DNA from: JACCYI01 sp036389195
GTDB lineage: Bacteria; Actinomycetota; Thermoleophilia; Solirubrobacterales; Solirubrobacteraceae
Reading direction: 5' to 3'
Length of the DNA stretch: 14,483 nucleotides
Assembly (NCBI GenBank): GCA_036389195.1
Contig: DASVQH010000406.1
Span: forward strand, 1 to 14,483
Shown: positions 6,713-13,880 of the stretch, piece by piece
How the letters are laid out: each line of letters begins with the position of its first letter
How positions within the stretch are numbered: position 1 is the stretch's first letter
Notes under the pieces: generated by a model
Seen by the model: only the letters and a program-made list of their open reading frames with translations
What the model was told of the DNA's origin: nothing
Database searches by the model: none
Translations under genes and position numbers: made by a program

Positions 6713-7567
6713 ATGCGCTCGCTCATCGTCGCCCTTCTCGCCCTCGCGCTGCTTCCCGCCGGGGCCCAGGCCAAGCAGAAGCCCCACTACTACGTGTCGC
6801 TCGGCGACTCGCTGGCCGTCGGCATGCAGGCCTCGCCCGACGGCGACACCGTCCGCACGAACCAGGGCTACGCCGACGTCCTCTACAAGCAGCTGCGCAA
6901 GTCCGACAAGCGCCTGCGCCACGTCAAGCTCGGCTGCGGCGGCGAGTCGACCTCGACGATGCTCAACGGCGGCATCTGCGTCTACGGCGGCCTGGAGCGG
7001 CCGGAGTTCGACTCCCAGCAGGACGCGGCCGAGGACTTCCTGCGCCACCACCGCAAGCAGATCAAGCTGGTGACGCTGGACATCGGCGCCAACAACTTCG
7101 TGCGCTGCGCGTCGGGCGGCGCGATAAACGGCGAGTGCCTCAACAACGGGCTCGCCCGGCTCGACCGCGAGCTGCCGCGCATCGCCCGCGGGATCCGCAA
7201 GGCCGCCGGCGGCAAGGCGCCGATCGCCGGGATGACGCTCTATGACCCCTTCTGGTCGCTGTACCTGAAGGGCGACCAGGCCAGCCGCGACACCGCGACG
7301 CTGTCCTCGGGGCTCGCCGCCAACGTCCGCGACCGGCTGATCAAGGGCTACGGCGCAGGCGACATGAAGATCGCCGACGTCTTCGGCGCCTTCAAGACCG
7401 CCGACCAGACGATGGTCGACTACCAGGGCCAGCAGGTCCCGCGGGCGGTCGAGCGGATCTGCGCGCTGACCTACATGTGCGCCTCCGGCCTGCGCAACGG
7501 CAACATCCACGCGAACCCCGACGGCTACAAGGTCATCGCGCAGGCGTTCCGGGATGCGCTGAAGTAG
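6713..7567 (+). CDS. Secreted SGNH/GDSL-type esterase or lipase
   Basis: A 284-residue exported hydrolase. Residues 1-20 (MRSLIVALLALALLPAGAQA) are a clear signal peptide with an AQA cleavage site. SGNH blocks: VSLGDSLAVG with nucleophile Ser33, a Gly in LGCGGEST (74-80), DIGANNF with Asn127 in block III, and NIHANPDGY with His266 in block V. Block III reads GANN instead of the usual GxND, and the position three before His266 is Gly rather than the Asp of DxxH, so it may work as a Ser-His dyad. Six cysteines (75, 89, 132, 142, 250, 256) in the mature part would suit three disulfides, as in Streptomyces-type extracellular lipases. The substrate is unknown. It sits tightly between ispD and a PHP phosphoesterase, an unusual place for a secreted enzyme. 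Confidence 0.85.
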   Translation: MRSLIVALLALALLPAGAQAKQKPHYYVSLGDSLAVGMQASPDGDTVRTNQGYADVLYKQLRKSDKRLRHVKLGCGGESTSTMLNGGICVYGGLERPEFDSQQDAAEDFLRHHRKQIKLVTLDIGANNFVRCASGGAINGECLNNGLARLDRELPRIARGIRKAAGGKAPIAGMTLYDPFWSLYLKGDQASRDTATLSSGLAANVRDRLIKGYGAGDMKIADVFGAFKTADQTMVDYQGQQVPRAVERICALTYMCASGLRNGNIHANPDGYKVIAQAFRDALK

Positions 7568-7570
7568 GGC

Positions 7571-8398
7571 GTGCTCACCGACTACCACGTCCACCTGCGC
7601 CCGGACGACCCCGACACCCCGCCGGAGCGCTACTTCACCGCCGACAACGCCGGCCGCTACCGCACCGTCGCGGAGGAGCGCGGCGTCGCGGAGCTCGGGG
7701 TGGCCGAGCACATCCACCGCTTCACCGCCGCCCTCGACGTCTGGCAGCACCCGTTCTGGCGGCGCAACGCCCACGACGACCTCGACGCCTACTGCGAGTT
7801 CGTGCGCGAGGAGACCGACCTGCGGCTGGGGATCGAGGCCGACTTCATCGCGGGGCGCGAGGACCGCATCGCCACGCTGCTGGAGGCGCGGCCGTTCGAC
7901 TTCGTCGTCGGCTCGGTGCACTTCCTGCGCGACCACTCGCTCGACACCGAGGACTTCTCGGTGTGGGGCGCCGGCGTCTCGGCCGACCGGGTGTGGCAGC
8001 GCTACTTCGAGACGACCGCCGAGGCGGCGCGCACCGGCCTCTACGACATCATGAGCCACCCGGACCTGGTCAAGGTGTGGGGCCGCGACGCGCCCGTCCC
8101 GGAGGGCGACCTGCGGCGCTTCTACGAGATCGCGGTCGAGGCCTACGCGGAGTCCGGCGTCGCGGTCGAGCTCTCGACCGCGGGGCTGCGCAAGCCGGTG
8201 GGGGAGATCTACCCGGCGCCGGCGATGCTCGAGATGCTCGTCGACGCCGGCTGCCCGATCGCCCTGTCGAGCGACGCCCACACGCCCGACCAGCTCGCCT
8301 TCCGCTACGACGCGGCGCTCGAGCTGCTCGACTCCGTCGGCGTGCGCGAGATCGCGGTGTTCGAGGGGCGCGTCCGGCGCATGGAGCCGCTCGGGTGA
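7571..8398 (+). CDS. PHP-domain phosphoesterase, histidinol-phosphatase (HisJ/HisK-type) family
   Basis: A 275-residue PHP protein of the HisK-type histidinol-phosphate phosphatase family, a trinuclear-metal hydrolase. Metal-binding motifs appear in order: YHVHLRP (His6, His8), AEHIH (Glu46, His47, His49), GIEADF (Glu89), GSVHFL (His117), MSHPDLVK (His163) and SSDAHTP (Asp235, His237). The set is complete, so the enzyme should be active. No other histidine gene is nearby, so histidinol phosphate as the substrate is only the family default. GTG 7571 lies three bases after the preceding stop and just before the first metal motif, and no earlier start is possible without overlapping the SGNH gene. 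The stop overlaps the ispF start (GTGA), which suggests translational coupling. Confidence 0.87.
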   Translation: MLTDYHVHLRPDDPDTPPERYFTADNAGRYRTVAEERGVAELGVAEHIHRFTAALDVWQHPFWRRNAHDDLDAYCEFVREETDLRLGIEADFIAGREDRIATLLEARPFDFVVGSVHFLRDHSLDTEDFSVWGAGVSADRVWQRYFETTAEAARTGLYDIMSHPDLVKVWGRDAPVPEGDLRRFYEIAVEAYAESGVAVELSTAGLRKPVGEIYPAPAMLEMLVDAGCPIALSSDAHTPDQLAFRYDAALELLDSVGVREIAVFEGRVRRMEPLG

Positions 8399-8910
8399 GC
8401 GGCGGCGGCACGCGCTCGGGGATCGGGATCGACTCCCACGCGTTCGCCGCGGGCCGCCCGCTGATCCTCGGCGGCGTCGAGATCCCGTACGAGCGCGGCC
8501 TGGCCGGCCACTCCGACGCCGACGTCCTCACCCACGCGGTCATCGACGCGCTGCTCGGCGCCGCCGGTCTGGGCGACATCGGGCAGCTCTATCCGGACAC
8601 CGACCCGGCCTACGCCGGCGCCGACTCGCTGGCGCTGCTCGCCGACGTGCTCGCGCGGTTGCGCGAGGCCGGCCTGCGGCCGGTGCAGGTCGACACCACG
8701 GTGATGATGGAGCGGCCGAAGCTCGCGCCGCACCGCGACGCCATCCGCGCGCGGCTGGCCGCGGGGCTGGGCGTCGCGGTCGGCGACGTCAACGTCAAGG
8801 CCACCACCGGCGAGGGGATGGGCTTCGTGGGCCGCGGCGAGGGCGTCGCCGCGCTGGCGATCGCGACCGTCGCCCCGGCGGATCCGGCAGTTCCTCCACG
8901 AGATCGTTAG
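8395..8910 (+). CDS. ispF: 2-C-methyl-D-erythritol 2,4-cyclodiphosphate synthase IspF
   Basis: IspF cyclises CDP-ME 2-phosphate to MEcPP in the MEP pathway, acting as a zinc-dependent trimer. The 171-residue protein shows GIGIDSHAF with metal ligands Asp13 and His15, AGHSDADVLTH (37-47, His47 the third ligand), the family signature LLGAAGLGDIGQLYPDTDP (53-71), and TTGEGMGFVGRGEG (137-150). GTG 8395 overlaps the TGA of the PHP gene as GTGA, and the next residues lead directly into the first beta strand; no ATG fits. Its first codons (GTGAGCGGCGGC) are identical to those of rlmB further on, which is also coupled by a GTGA overlap. A strong hairpin follows the stop. Confidence 0.96.
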   Translation: MSGGGTRSGIGIDSHAFAAGRPLILGGVEIPYERGLAGHSDADVLTHAVIDALLGAAGLGDIGQLYPDTDPAYAGADSLALLADVLARLREAGLRPVQVDTTVMMERPKLAPHRDAIRARLAAGLGVAVGDVNVKATTGEGMGFVGRGEGVAALAIATVAPADPAVPPRDR

Positions 8911-8946
8911 CCAGTGCTACGCCAGGCGTAGCACCCGCTAGCCAGT
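8908..8946. repeat. 8-bp direct repeat TAGCCAGT flanking a hairpin
   Basis: TAGCCAGT occurs at 8908-8915, where it includes the ispF stop codon, and again at 8939-8946, bracketing the hairpin at 8914-8934. It may be chance in a short gap, or a remnant of a small insertion or duplication. The sequence itself is clear. Confidence 0.4.
8914..8934. terminator. Bidirectional hairpin, probable terminator between convergent genes
   Basis: GTGCTACGCC, one base, GGCGTAGCAC: a perfect 10-bp inverted repeat starting three bases after the ispF stop and ending 29 bases before the stop of the minus-strand SRPBCC gene. Its place between convergent transcription units supports a terminator working both ways. 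There is no T-tract, which is common for actinobacterial hairpin terminators. Confidence 0.65.
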
Positions 8947-8963
8947 CCGTTGGCGACCCGCCG

Positions 8964-9464
8964 TCAGACGCCGGCGCGGGCGGCGCGGCGCTCGGCGGCC
9001 TGCGCGCGCAGCTGCTCGTGCTCGACCTGGCGCTTGAGCTGCCACAGCGAGCGGCGCAGGTGGCCGCGCACGGACGGCGCGGCGAGCCGCTCGGCGACCC
9101 AGCCCGCCAGCCCGGCGCCCGCGACGCCGTAGGCGAGCCGCAGCTCGACCCGGGTGACCGGGCTGCCGCTCTCGCGCGTGCGCTCGCGCAGCCGCCAGCG
9201 GCCGCGCTGGTCGACGCCGGTGACCGACGTCCAGGCGAGGTCGCTCGGCTCCTTGGACTCCACGACCTCGATCAGCCCGCCCACCTCGGCCGAGCCGACC
9301 GCCAGCAGCATCCGGTAGCGCGCGCCGACGCCGGTGCGCTGCTCGCCGCTGACCTCCCAGCGGGTGACGCCGGACATGAAGTGCAGGTAGCGCGCGGGAT
9401 CGGAGACCTCGCGCCAGATCAGCGCGGCCGGTGCGCCGATCTCGATGCAGGCGTTCGCTCTCAT
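8964..9464 (-). CDS. SRPBCC-fold (START/polyketide cyclase-like) lipid-binding protein
   Basis: A 166-residue protein beginning MRANACIEIGAPAALIWREVSDPARYLHFM, the usual opening of SRPBCC proteins: first strand, then the V-W-x-x-(V/I)-x-D-x-x-x-Y pattern. The middle shows GVGARYRM, LIEVVESKEPSDLAWTSV and GRWRLRE, and a long C-terminal helix (SVRGHLRRSLWQLKRQVEHEQL) closes the helix-grip fold, followed by an Arg/Ala-rich tail. Such proteins bind lipids or other hydrophobic ligands, and some are cyclases or dehydratases; no catalytic residues can be picked out here. Its ATG overlaps the acyltransferase stop as ATGA, so it is the last gene of the three-gene minus-strand operon and is probably made together with the acyltransferase. 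Confidence 0.83.
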   Translation of the reverse strand: MRANACIEIGAPAALIWREVSDPARYLHFMSGVTRWEVSGEQRTGVGARYRMLLAVGSAEVGGLIEVVESKEPSDLAWTSVTGVDQRGRWRLRERTRESGSPVTRVELRLAYGVAGAGLAGWVAERLAAPSVRGHLRRSLWQLKRQVEHEQLRAQAAERRAARAGV

Positions 9465-10498
9465 CCGATCAGCGGCAGCCGGCGCTCGGCGGCGAGCGCG
9501 TCGAGGGTCTCCTGCATCGTGCGCACGAGGTGGTCGTAGACCTCGTCGGGGTCGGGCGCTTCGCCGAACTCCTCCTGCAGGTCGATCGGCGGCAGCGCCT
9601 CGACCGTGATCTTCGCGGGCAGCGGGATGTGGCCGGCCATGTCTCCGATGTTCAGGCCCCACGGCAGCGCGATGGAGATCGACAGCGCCTTCAGGCGGAA
9701 GAGCTTGTCGAGCATCAGCGCCTTGGCGAGGTGCTCGCCCCGCGACAGGAAGAGCGCGGTCTCCTGGCCGCCGATGGAGACCACCGGGACGATCGGCACC
9801 TTCTCGTCGATCGCCAGCTTGATGAACCCCTTGCGCCCGCCGAAGTCGATCCGGGAGCCCTGCCACGTCGGGCGGAAGACGTCGTAGTCGCCGCCGGGGT
9901 AGACCAGGACCGCGGCGCCCGAGCGCAGCGCCTTGCGCGCGTTCTCGTGCGAGGCGGCGACCGTCCCGAACTTGCGCAGCGGCGAGAGGAACGGCATCGA
10001 GACCACGAGGTTGTGGGCGAGCTGGTGGAAGACCCGCTCGACCCCGAAGTAGGTCGAGAAGGCCAGCGTGAACAGCAGCGTGTCGGGCGTCATGTTGCCG
10101 CCCGAGTGGTTGCCGACCAGCAGCACCGGCCCGTCCTCGGGGATGTTGCCGAGGCCGCGGACCTCGCCGCGGAACCAGAAGGAGCACAGCAGCCACAGCC
10201 GCGGGAGCGACTCGCGGATGTAGTCCGGGTCACGCTCGTCGAGGTCGGCGGCGGGGACGCGGCTCGTGACCCAGCCCGAGACGCCGCGGACCAGACGGCC
10301 CGGGAGGGCGGTCAGGCCGCCGCCGTCGGCGTCCTCGCGGTCGGGGTCGTCCTCGCGCGCCGCCTCGTCGCGGGCGGCCTGCTCGCGCACGGCGGCACGC
10401 AGGGCCGCCTCGGCGTCCGCGTGGCCGTTGTGCCCGTTGCCGTTCCCGTTGCCGTGCGGGCGGGCGGCCGCGCTCTCGGCCTCTCCCTCAGGCGGCAC
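9461..10498 (-). CDS. PlsC/MGAT-like lysophospholipid acyltransferase-family protein
   Basis: A 345-residue acyltransferase of the LPLAT superfamily. After a disordered N-terminus with a Gly-Asn/His run (15-26) and an acidic Arg-rich stretch to about 60, the catalytic domain has LLVGNHSGGNMTPD (126-139; His131 the probable base) and VLVYPGGDYDVFRP (197-210), followed by KLAIDEKVPIVPVVSIGGQE, a typical LPLAT strand. His and Asp are separated by seven residues instead of the classical HX4D, and YPGG resembles the PGG motif of MGAT/DGAT-like members, so a neutral-lipid or glycolipid acylation role is more likely than PlsC itself. GTG 10498 overlaps the upstream hydrolase stop by 11 bp and has GGGAG nine bases before it; the SRPBCC gene overlaps its stop. 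Confidence 0.87.
   Translation of the reverse strand: MPPEGEAESAAARPHGNGNGNGHNGHADAEAALRAAVREQAARDEAAREDDPDREDADGGGLTALPGRLVRGVSGWVTSRVPAADLDERDPDYIRESLPRLWLLCSFWFRGEVRGLGNIPEDGPVLLVGNHSGGNMTPDTLLFTLAFSTYFGVERVFHQLAHNLVVSMPFLSPLRKFGTVAASHENARKALRSGAAVLVYPGGDYDVFRPTWQGSRIDFGGRKGFIKLAIDEKVPIVPVVSIGGQETALFLSRGEHLAKALMLDKLFRLKALSISIALPWGLNIGDMAGHIPLPAKITVEALPPIDLQEEFGEAPDPDEVYDHLVRTMQETLDALAAERRLPLIG
10421..10456 (-). repeat. Low-complexity Gly-Asn/His repeat in the acyltransferase N-terminus
   Basis: Short repeats of GGCAAC-type codons encode alternating Gly and Asn/His in residues 15-26 of the acyltransferase. Such tracts can change length by slippage, here in steps of six bases without a frameshift. 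The segment is probably a flexible, surface-exposed tail. Confidence 0.55.
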
Positions 10499-11732
10499 GG
10501 GCGCGCGCTCCCGGGACGGCGCTGAGGGCCCGGCGCGGCCGGCCCAACGGGTCGACGCGCGCGAAGAACCGGCGGATCAGCCCGTTCGTCTGCGCCGGGC
10601 GCTCGACCTGCGGCGCGTGGCCGCACGACTGGATGACGATCTGCTCGGCGTCGGGCAGCCAGCGCTCGACGTGGTGGCGGAACGCGGCCGGGATCAGCTT
10701 GTCGTGCTCGGACCACACGAAGATCGCGGGCCGCTCGAGCTCCGCGAGCCGCGGGTAGAAGCCGCCCGGCCCGAACGGAGCGTCGAGGTAGATCGAGCGC
10801 GCGGAGGCCAGGAACGCGAGGCGGGCGCCGGGCGAGCGGTAGATGCGCTCGAACTCGTCGACGACGATGTCGCCCAGGCTCGGGTCCACGAGGTCGCGGT
10901 CGCCGAACATCGACCAGAACTGCTTCTCGATCCGCCCGCGGCCGAGCGAGTGGGGGAGCAGGCCGAATTCCGGGCGCAGCAGCCGGACGATCGGGTGCAG
11001 GCCGCGGCGCACGAAGGCGACCGCGGGGCACAGCAGCGCCAGGCCGCCGACGCGCTCGGGGTGCGCCATGCCGATCTCCAGCGCGACCCGCCCGCCCATC
11101 GAGTTGCCGACGACGTGGGCGTGCCCGATGCCCAGCTCGTCCATCACCCCGACGACGGCGTCGGCGAAGAACTTCGGCCCGTAGCTGGCCAGCGCCGGCT
11201 TGCTCGAGTTGCCGAAGCCCGGCAGGTCGAGCGCGTGGACCCGGTAGCCGTCGCGGCTCAGCGCGGCGGCGGTGTCGAAGAACGAGGACTTGGCGGCGCC
11301 GAGCCCGTGGAGGAGCAGGACGTCGGGGCCCTCGCCCATCGTCAGGGTGGAGATCCGCAGCCCGCGGGCGCGCACGTTGTGGATGCGCAGCAGCGGCGGG
11401 CGGCCGCCGGCCAGGCGGAACATCCCCTCGAAGCCGACGGCCAGGTCCAGGTCGCCGCGGGCGTACAGGCGGCGCTGGGAGAACGCCTCGATCCCCGACA
11501 GCTCGCCGGCGCGCAGCGCCCGCCAGGTCTCGGAGTCGGTGCCGATGGTCACGTCGGGCCGGCGCCGCGTCACGCCGGCGCGTACGCGGGCGCCGTGCGC
11601 CGAGCAGCGGATCTCCCACGTCTGGCCCACGTCGCCCAGGCGCACGTGATAGGTCGCGTCGAACCCGTCCTCGGCGCCGAGGTACCGCTCCGGGAGCGTG
11701 CGGAACGCACGCGCTACCTCCGGGTAGGCCAC
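10488..11732 (-). CDS. SCP2 sterol-binding domain fused to alpha/beta hydrolase
   Basis: A two-domain protein of 414 residues. Residues about 15-110 resemble an SCP2-like lipid-binding domain (DATYHVRLGD, RPDVTIGTDSETWRALRAGEL, RRLYARGDLDLAVGFEGMFRL). Residues about 120-395 form an alpha/beta hydrolase with oxyanion-hole LLHGLGAAKSSF, nucleophile elbow VVGNSMGGRVA (Ser211), acid SEHDKLIP (Asp344) and CGHAPQVERP (His372), a full catalytic triad. I place the start at GTG 11730-11732 because TACATT ends six bases upstream; GTG 11765 would add 11 residues but lacks any signal. The likely role is hydrolysis of a lipid ester presented by the SCP2 domain. It is the first gene of the minus-strand lipid operon and diverges from cysS by 49 bp. 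The substrate is unknown. Confidence 0.86.
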   Translation of the reverse strand: MAYPEVARAFRTLPERYLGAEDGFDATYHVRLGDVGQTWEIRCSAHGARVRAGVTRRRPDVTIGTDSETWRALRAGELSGIEAFSQRRLYARGDLDLAVGFEGMFRLAGGRPPLLRIHNVRARGLRISTLTMGEGPDVLLLHGLGAAKSSFFDTAAALSRDGYRVHALDLPGFGNSSKPALASYGPKFFADAVVGVMDELGIGHAHVVGNSMGGRVALEIGMAHPERVGGLALLCPAVAFVRRGLHPIVRLLRPEFGLLPHSLGRGRIEKQFWSMFGDRDLVDPSLGDIVVDEFERIYRSPGARLAFLASARSIYLDAPFGPGGFYPRLAELERPAIFVWSEHDKLIPAAFRHHVERWLPDAEQIVIQSCGHAPQVERPAQTNGLIRRFFARVDPLGRPRRALSAVPGARARAA

Positions 11733-11738
11733 GGCGGC

Positions 11739-11744
11739 AATGTA
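11739..11744 (-). promoter_or_regulatory. Putative -10 element TACATT for the lipid operon
   Basis: On the minus strand TACATT fits TANNNT and is followed by six bases and then GTG 11732. This mirrors the layout before radA, disA and cysS. It is the reason for preferring the shorter start of the SCP2/hydrolase gene, and it lies inside the coding region implied by the alternative start at 11765. Confidence 0.42.
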
Positions 11745-11769
11745 CCCGTCGACGCGGTCGCCCACCCTC

Positions 11770-11775
11770 TAGGGT
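11770..11775 (+). promoter_or_regulatory. Putative -10 element TAGGGT for leaderless cysS transcript
   Basis: TAGGGT is identical to the hexamer before radA and ends six bases before GTG 11782. A second partial copy follows (CTAGGGTCTAGGGG). No Shine-Dalgarno of normal spacing precedes the GTG. The 49-bp gap to the divergent hydrolase start must carry both promoters, so the two may influence each other. Confidence 0.5.
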
Positions 11776-11781
11776 CTAGGG

Positions 11782-13140
11782 GTGCGCACGATTCGCCTGC
11801 ACGACACGCGTTCTGGCGCGCTCGCGCCCCTGGAGCCCCGCGATCCGGGCCGCGTCGGCATCTACTCGTGCGGGCCGACGGTCTACTCCCGCGTCCACGT
11901 CGGCAACGCCCGGCCGTTCGTCGTTCCGAGCCAGCTCAAGCGCTTCCTGGAGCGCGAGGGCTACGACGTCACGCTGGTCATCAACCTGACCGACATCAAC
12001 GACAAGATCTACGCCGCCGCCGCGGACGCCGGCGTCGCGTCGGACGCTCTCGCCCGCGAGATGATCGGCCACTACACCGCCGACACCGACCGGCTCGGCC
12101 TCGGCCGGCCCGACCACGAGCCCAAGGCGACGGAGACGCTCGGCCCGATCATCGGGCTCATCGAGGACCTGATCGCGCGCGGGCACGCCTACGCCGTCGA
12201 CGGGGACGTCTACTTCGCGGTGCGGTCGCTGCCCTCGTACGGCGAGCTGTCGGGCCGCGACGTCGACGCGATGGACCAGGGCGAGGGCGTCGAGGGCGCG
12301 GCGCGCAAGCGCGACCCTCTGGATTTCGCGCTCTGGAAGGCCCAGAAGCCGGGGGAGGACACCGCGTGGGACTCGCCGTGGGGCCCGGGGCGCCCGGGCT
12401 GGCACATCGAGTGCTCGGCGATGGCCGAGGAGCTGCTCGGCGTCGAGTTCGACGTCCACACCGGCGGCATCGACCTGGCCTTCCCGCACCACGAGAACGA
12501 GGCCGCGCAGACGCTGGCCGCGCGGGGTCGCCCGCTCGCCCGCATCTGGATGCACAACGGGATGATCCGGCTCGGCGACAAGATGTCGAAGTCGCTGGGC
12601 AACATCCGCGGGCTCGGCGACGCGCTCGACGAGGTCGGCCGCGACGCCATGATCATGTACTTCTCCGGCGGCCACTACCGGCAGCCGATGGAGTACGACC
12701 GCGAGCGGCTCGACGAGGCCGCCGCCCGGGTGGCGCGCGTGCGCGAGGTCGGCCGCCGGCTGGCGCCGGGCGCGTCGCCCGAGGATCTGGCGCCGCTCCG
12801 CGAGGCGTTCTTCGACGCGCTGGCCGAGGACTTCAACACCGCCCGCGCGCTGGCCGCGGCGTTCGACTGGATCCGCGAGGCCAACCGCCGCGCGGACGCG
12901 GGGGAGACGGTCGGGGACGCGGACCTGCGCGACATGCTCGGCGTCCTGGGGCTCGACAACCTGCTCGACGACGAGGCCGGCGGCCCGCCGCCCGACGCGC
13001 TCGTCCTCGCCGCCCAGCGCGCGGAGGCCCGCGCGCGCAAGGACTTCGCCGAGGCCGACCGCCTGCGCGACGAGCTGCGCGCGATGGGGTGGGAGATCCG
13101 CGACGGCGCGGCCGGGCCCGAGCTGGTCCCGGCGGGGTGA
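11782..13140 (+). CDS. cysS: Cysteinyl-tRNA synthetase
   Basis: Charges tRNA-Cys with cysteine. The 452-residue length and residue numbers match bacterial CysRS closely: zinc ligands Cys30 (YSCGPTVY), Cys211 (WHIECSAM), His236 and Glu240 (PHHENE); the HIGH-type motif HVGN (39-42); KMSKS (267-271). The C-terminal part (LAEDFNTARALAA, then ARARKDFAEADRLRDELRAMGWEIRDG) is the normal DALR/anticodon region. Actinobacteria also have MshC, a shorter paralogue for mycothiol synthesis; the length, the C-terminal domain and the adjoining rlmB favour true CysS. GTG 11782 follows a -10-like hexamer. The stop overlaps the rlmB start as GTGA. Confidence 0.96.
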   Translation: MRTIRLHDTRSGALAPLEPRDPGRVGIYSCGPTVYSRVHVGNARPFVVPSQLKRFLEREGYDVTLVINLTDINDKIYAAAADAGVASDALAREMIGHYTADTDRLGLGRPDHEPKATETLGPIIGLIEDLIARGHAYAVDGDVYFAVRSLPSYGELSGRDVDAMDQGEGVEGAARKRDPLDFALWKAQKPGEDTAWDSPWGPGRPGWHIECSAMAEELLGVEFDVHTGGIDLAFPHHENEAAQTLAARGRPLARIWMHNGMIRLGDKMSKSLGNIRGLGDALDEVGRDAMIMYFSGGHYRQPMEYDRERLDEAAARVARVREVGRRLAPGASPEDLAPLREAFFDALAEDFNTARALAAAFDWIREANRRADAGETVGDADLRDMLGVLGLDNLLDDEAGGPPPDALVLAAQRAEARARKDFAEADRLRDELRAMGWEIRDGAAGPELVPAG

Positions 13141-13880
13141 GCGGCGGCAAGCGGCCCCCGCGGCGGGGCGGGGGCGGGCGCCCCTCCGGCGGCCGCATGG
13201 TCGTCTACGGGCGCAACGCGGTCCGCGAGGCGCTCCGCGGCCGCCGTCGCCTGCACGCCGTGTGGGCCACCGAGGGGGCGGCGCGTGAGTCGTGGATGCC
13301 GGCGTCGGCCCGCCGGGCGACCGCCGAGGAGATCGAGGCGCGCTGCGGCTCGGACGGCCACCAGGGCGTCTGCGCCGAGGCCGATCCCTACCCGTACGCC
13401 GACGGCGCCGCCCTCCTGCGCCACGACGCGCCGCTGCTGGTCGCGCTCGACGAGGTCACCGACCCGCAGAACCTGGGCGCGGTGGCCCGCTCGGCGGAGT
13501 GCGCCGGCGCGACCGGGGTGATCCTCCCCGAGCGCCGCTCGGCCGAGGTCACCCCCGCGGTCTGCAAGGCGTCGGCCGGCGCGGTCGAGCACCTGCCGGT
13601 CGCGCGGGTCCGCAACCTGGCCGACTTCCTCGCCGACGCCAAGGGCGCCGGCTGCTGGACCTACGGCGCGGCGGCCGCCGGCAGCGTCGCCTACGACGCC
13701 CCCGACTACTCCGGCGGGGTCGTCGTCGTGCTCGGCGCGGAGGGCCGCGGACTGCGCCCGCGCGTCGCCGCGGCGTGCGACCAGCTGGTCTCGCTGCCGC
13801 TGCGCGGTCGCATCGAGTCGCTCAACGTCAGCGCCACCGCGGCGGTCCTCCTGTACGAGATCTTGCAGAAAAGGGGTTGA
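13137..13880 (+). CDS. rlmB: 23S rRNA (guanosine-2'-O-)-methyltransferase RlmB/TrmH family
   Basis: SPOUT-class 2'-O-methyltransferase, by synteny with cysS probably the RlmB type that modifies G2251 of 23S rRNA. Of the 247 residues, 1-19 are a Gly/Arg-rich basic leader, VVYGRNAVREAL (21-32) opens the substrate-binding domain, and DPQNLGAVARSAECAGATGV, VVVLGAEGRGL and LPLRGRIESLNVSATAAVLLYE are the three SPOUT motifs with the knot region. The N-terminal domain is somewhat shorter than in E. coli. GTG 13137 overlaps the cysS TGA and gives translational coupling; ATG 13198 is a possible alternative that drops the basic leader. The stop coincides with the -35 of the putative sigH promoter. Confidence 0.92.
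   Translation: MSGGKRPPRRGGGGRPSGGRMVVYGRNAVREALRGRRRLHAVWATEGAARESWMPASARRATAEEIEARCGSDGHQGVCAEADPYPYADGAALLRHDAPLLVALDEVTDPQNLGAVARSAECAGATGVILPERRSAEVTPAVCKASAGAVEHLPVARVRNLADFLADAKGAGCWTYGAAAAGSVAYDAPDYSGGVVVVLGAEGRGLRPRVAAACDQLVSLPLRGRIESLNVSATAAVLLYEILQKRG

Noticed and set aside
11763..11765. GTG 11765 as the start of the SCP2/hydrolase gene
   Set aside because: No -10 or properly spaced Shine-Dalgarno precedes it, while GTG 11732 has TACATT six bases upstream. It is kept as a possible alternative only.
11782..13140. MshC (mycothiol ligase) instead of CysS
   Set aside because: The length of 452 residues, a full C-terminal domain, zinc-ligand numbering like E. coli CysRS and the neighbouring rlmB all favour CysS.
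10266..13880. Plus-strand open frame of 1204 residues ending in rlmB
   Set aside because: Only the last 247 residues are coding (rlmB). The rest is antisense to the lipid operon or a shadow of cysS in another frame.
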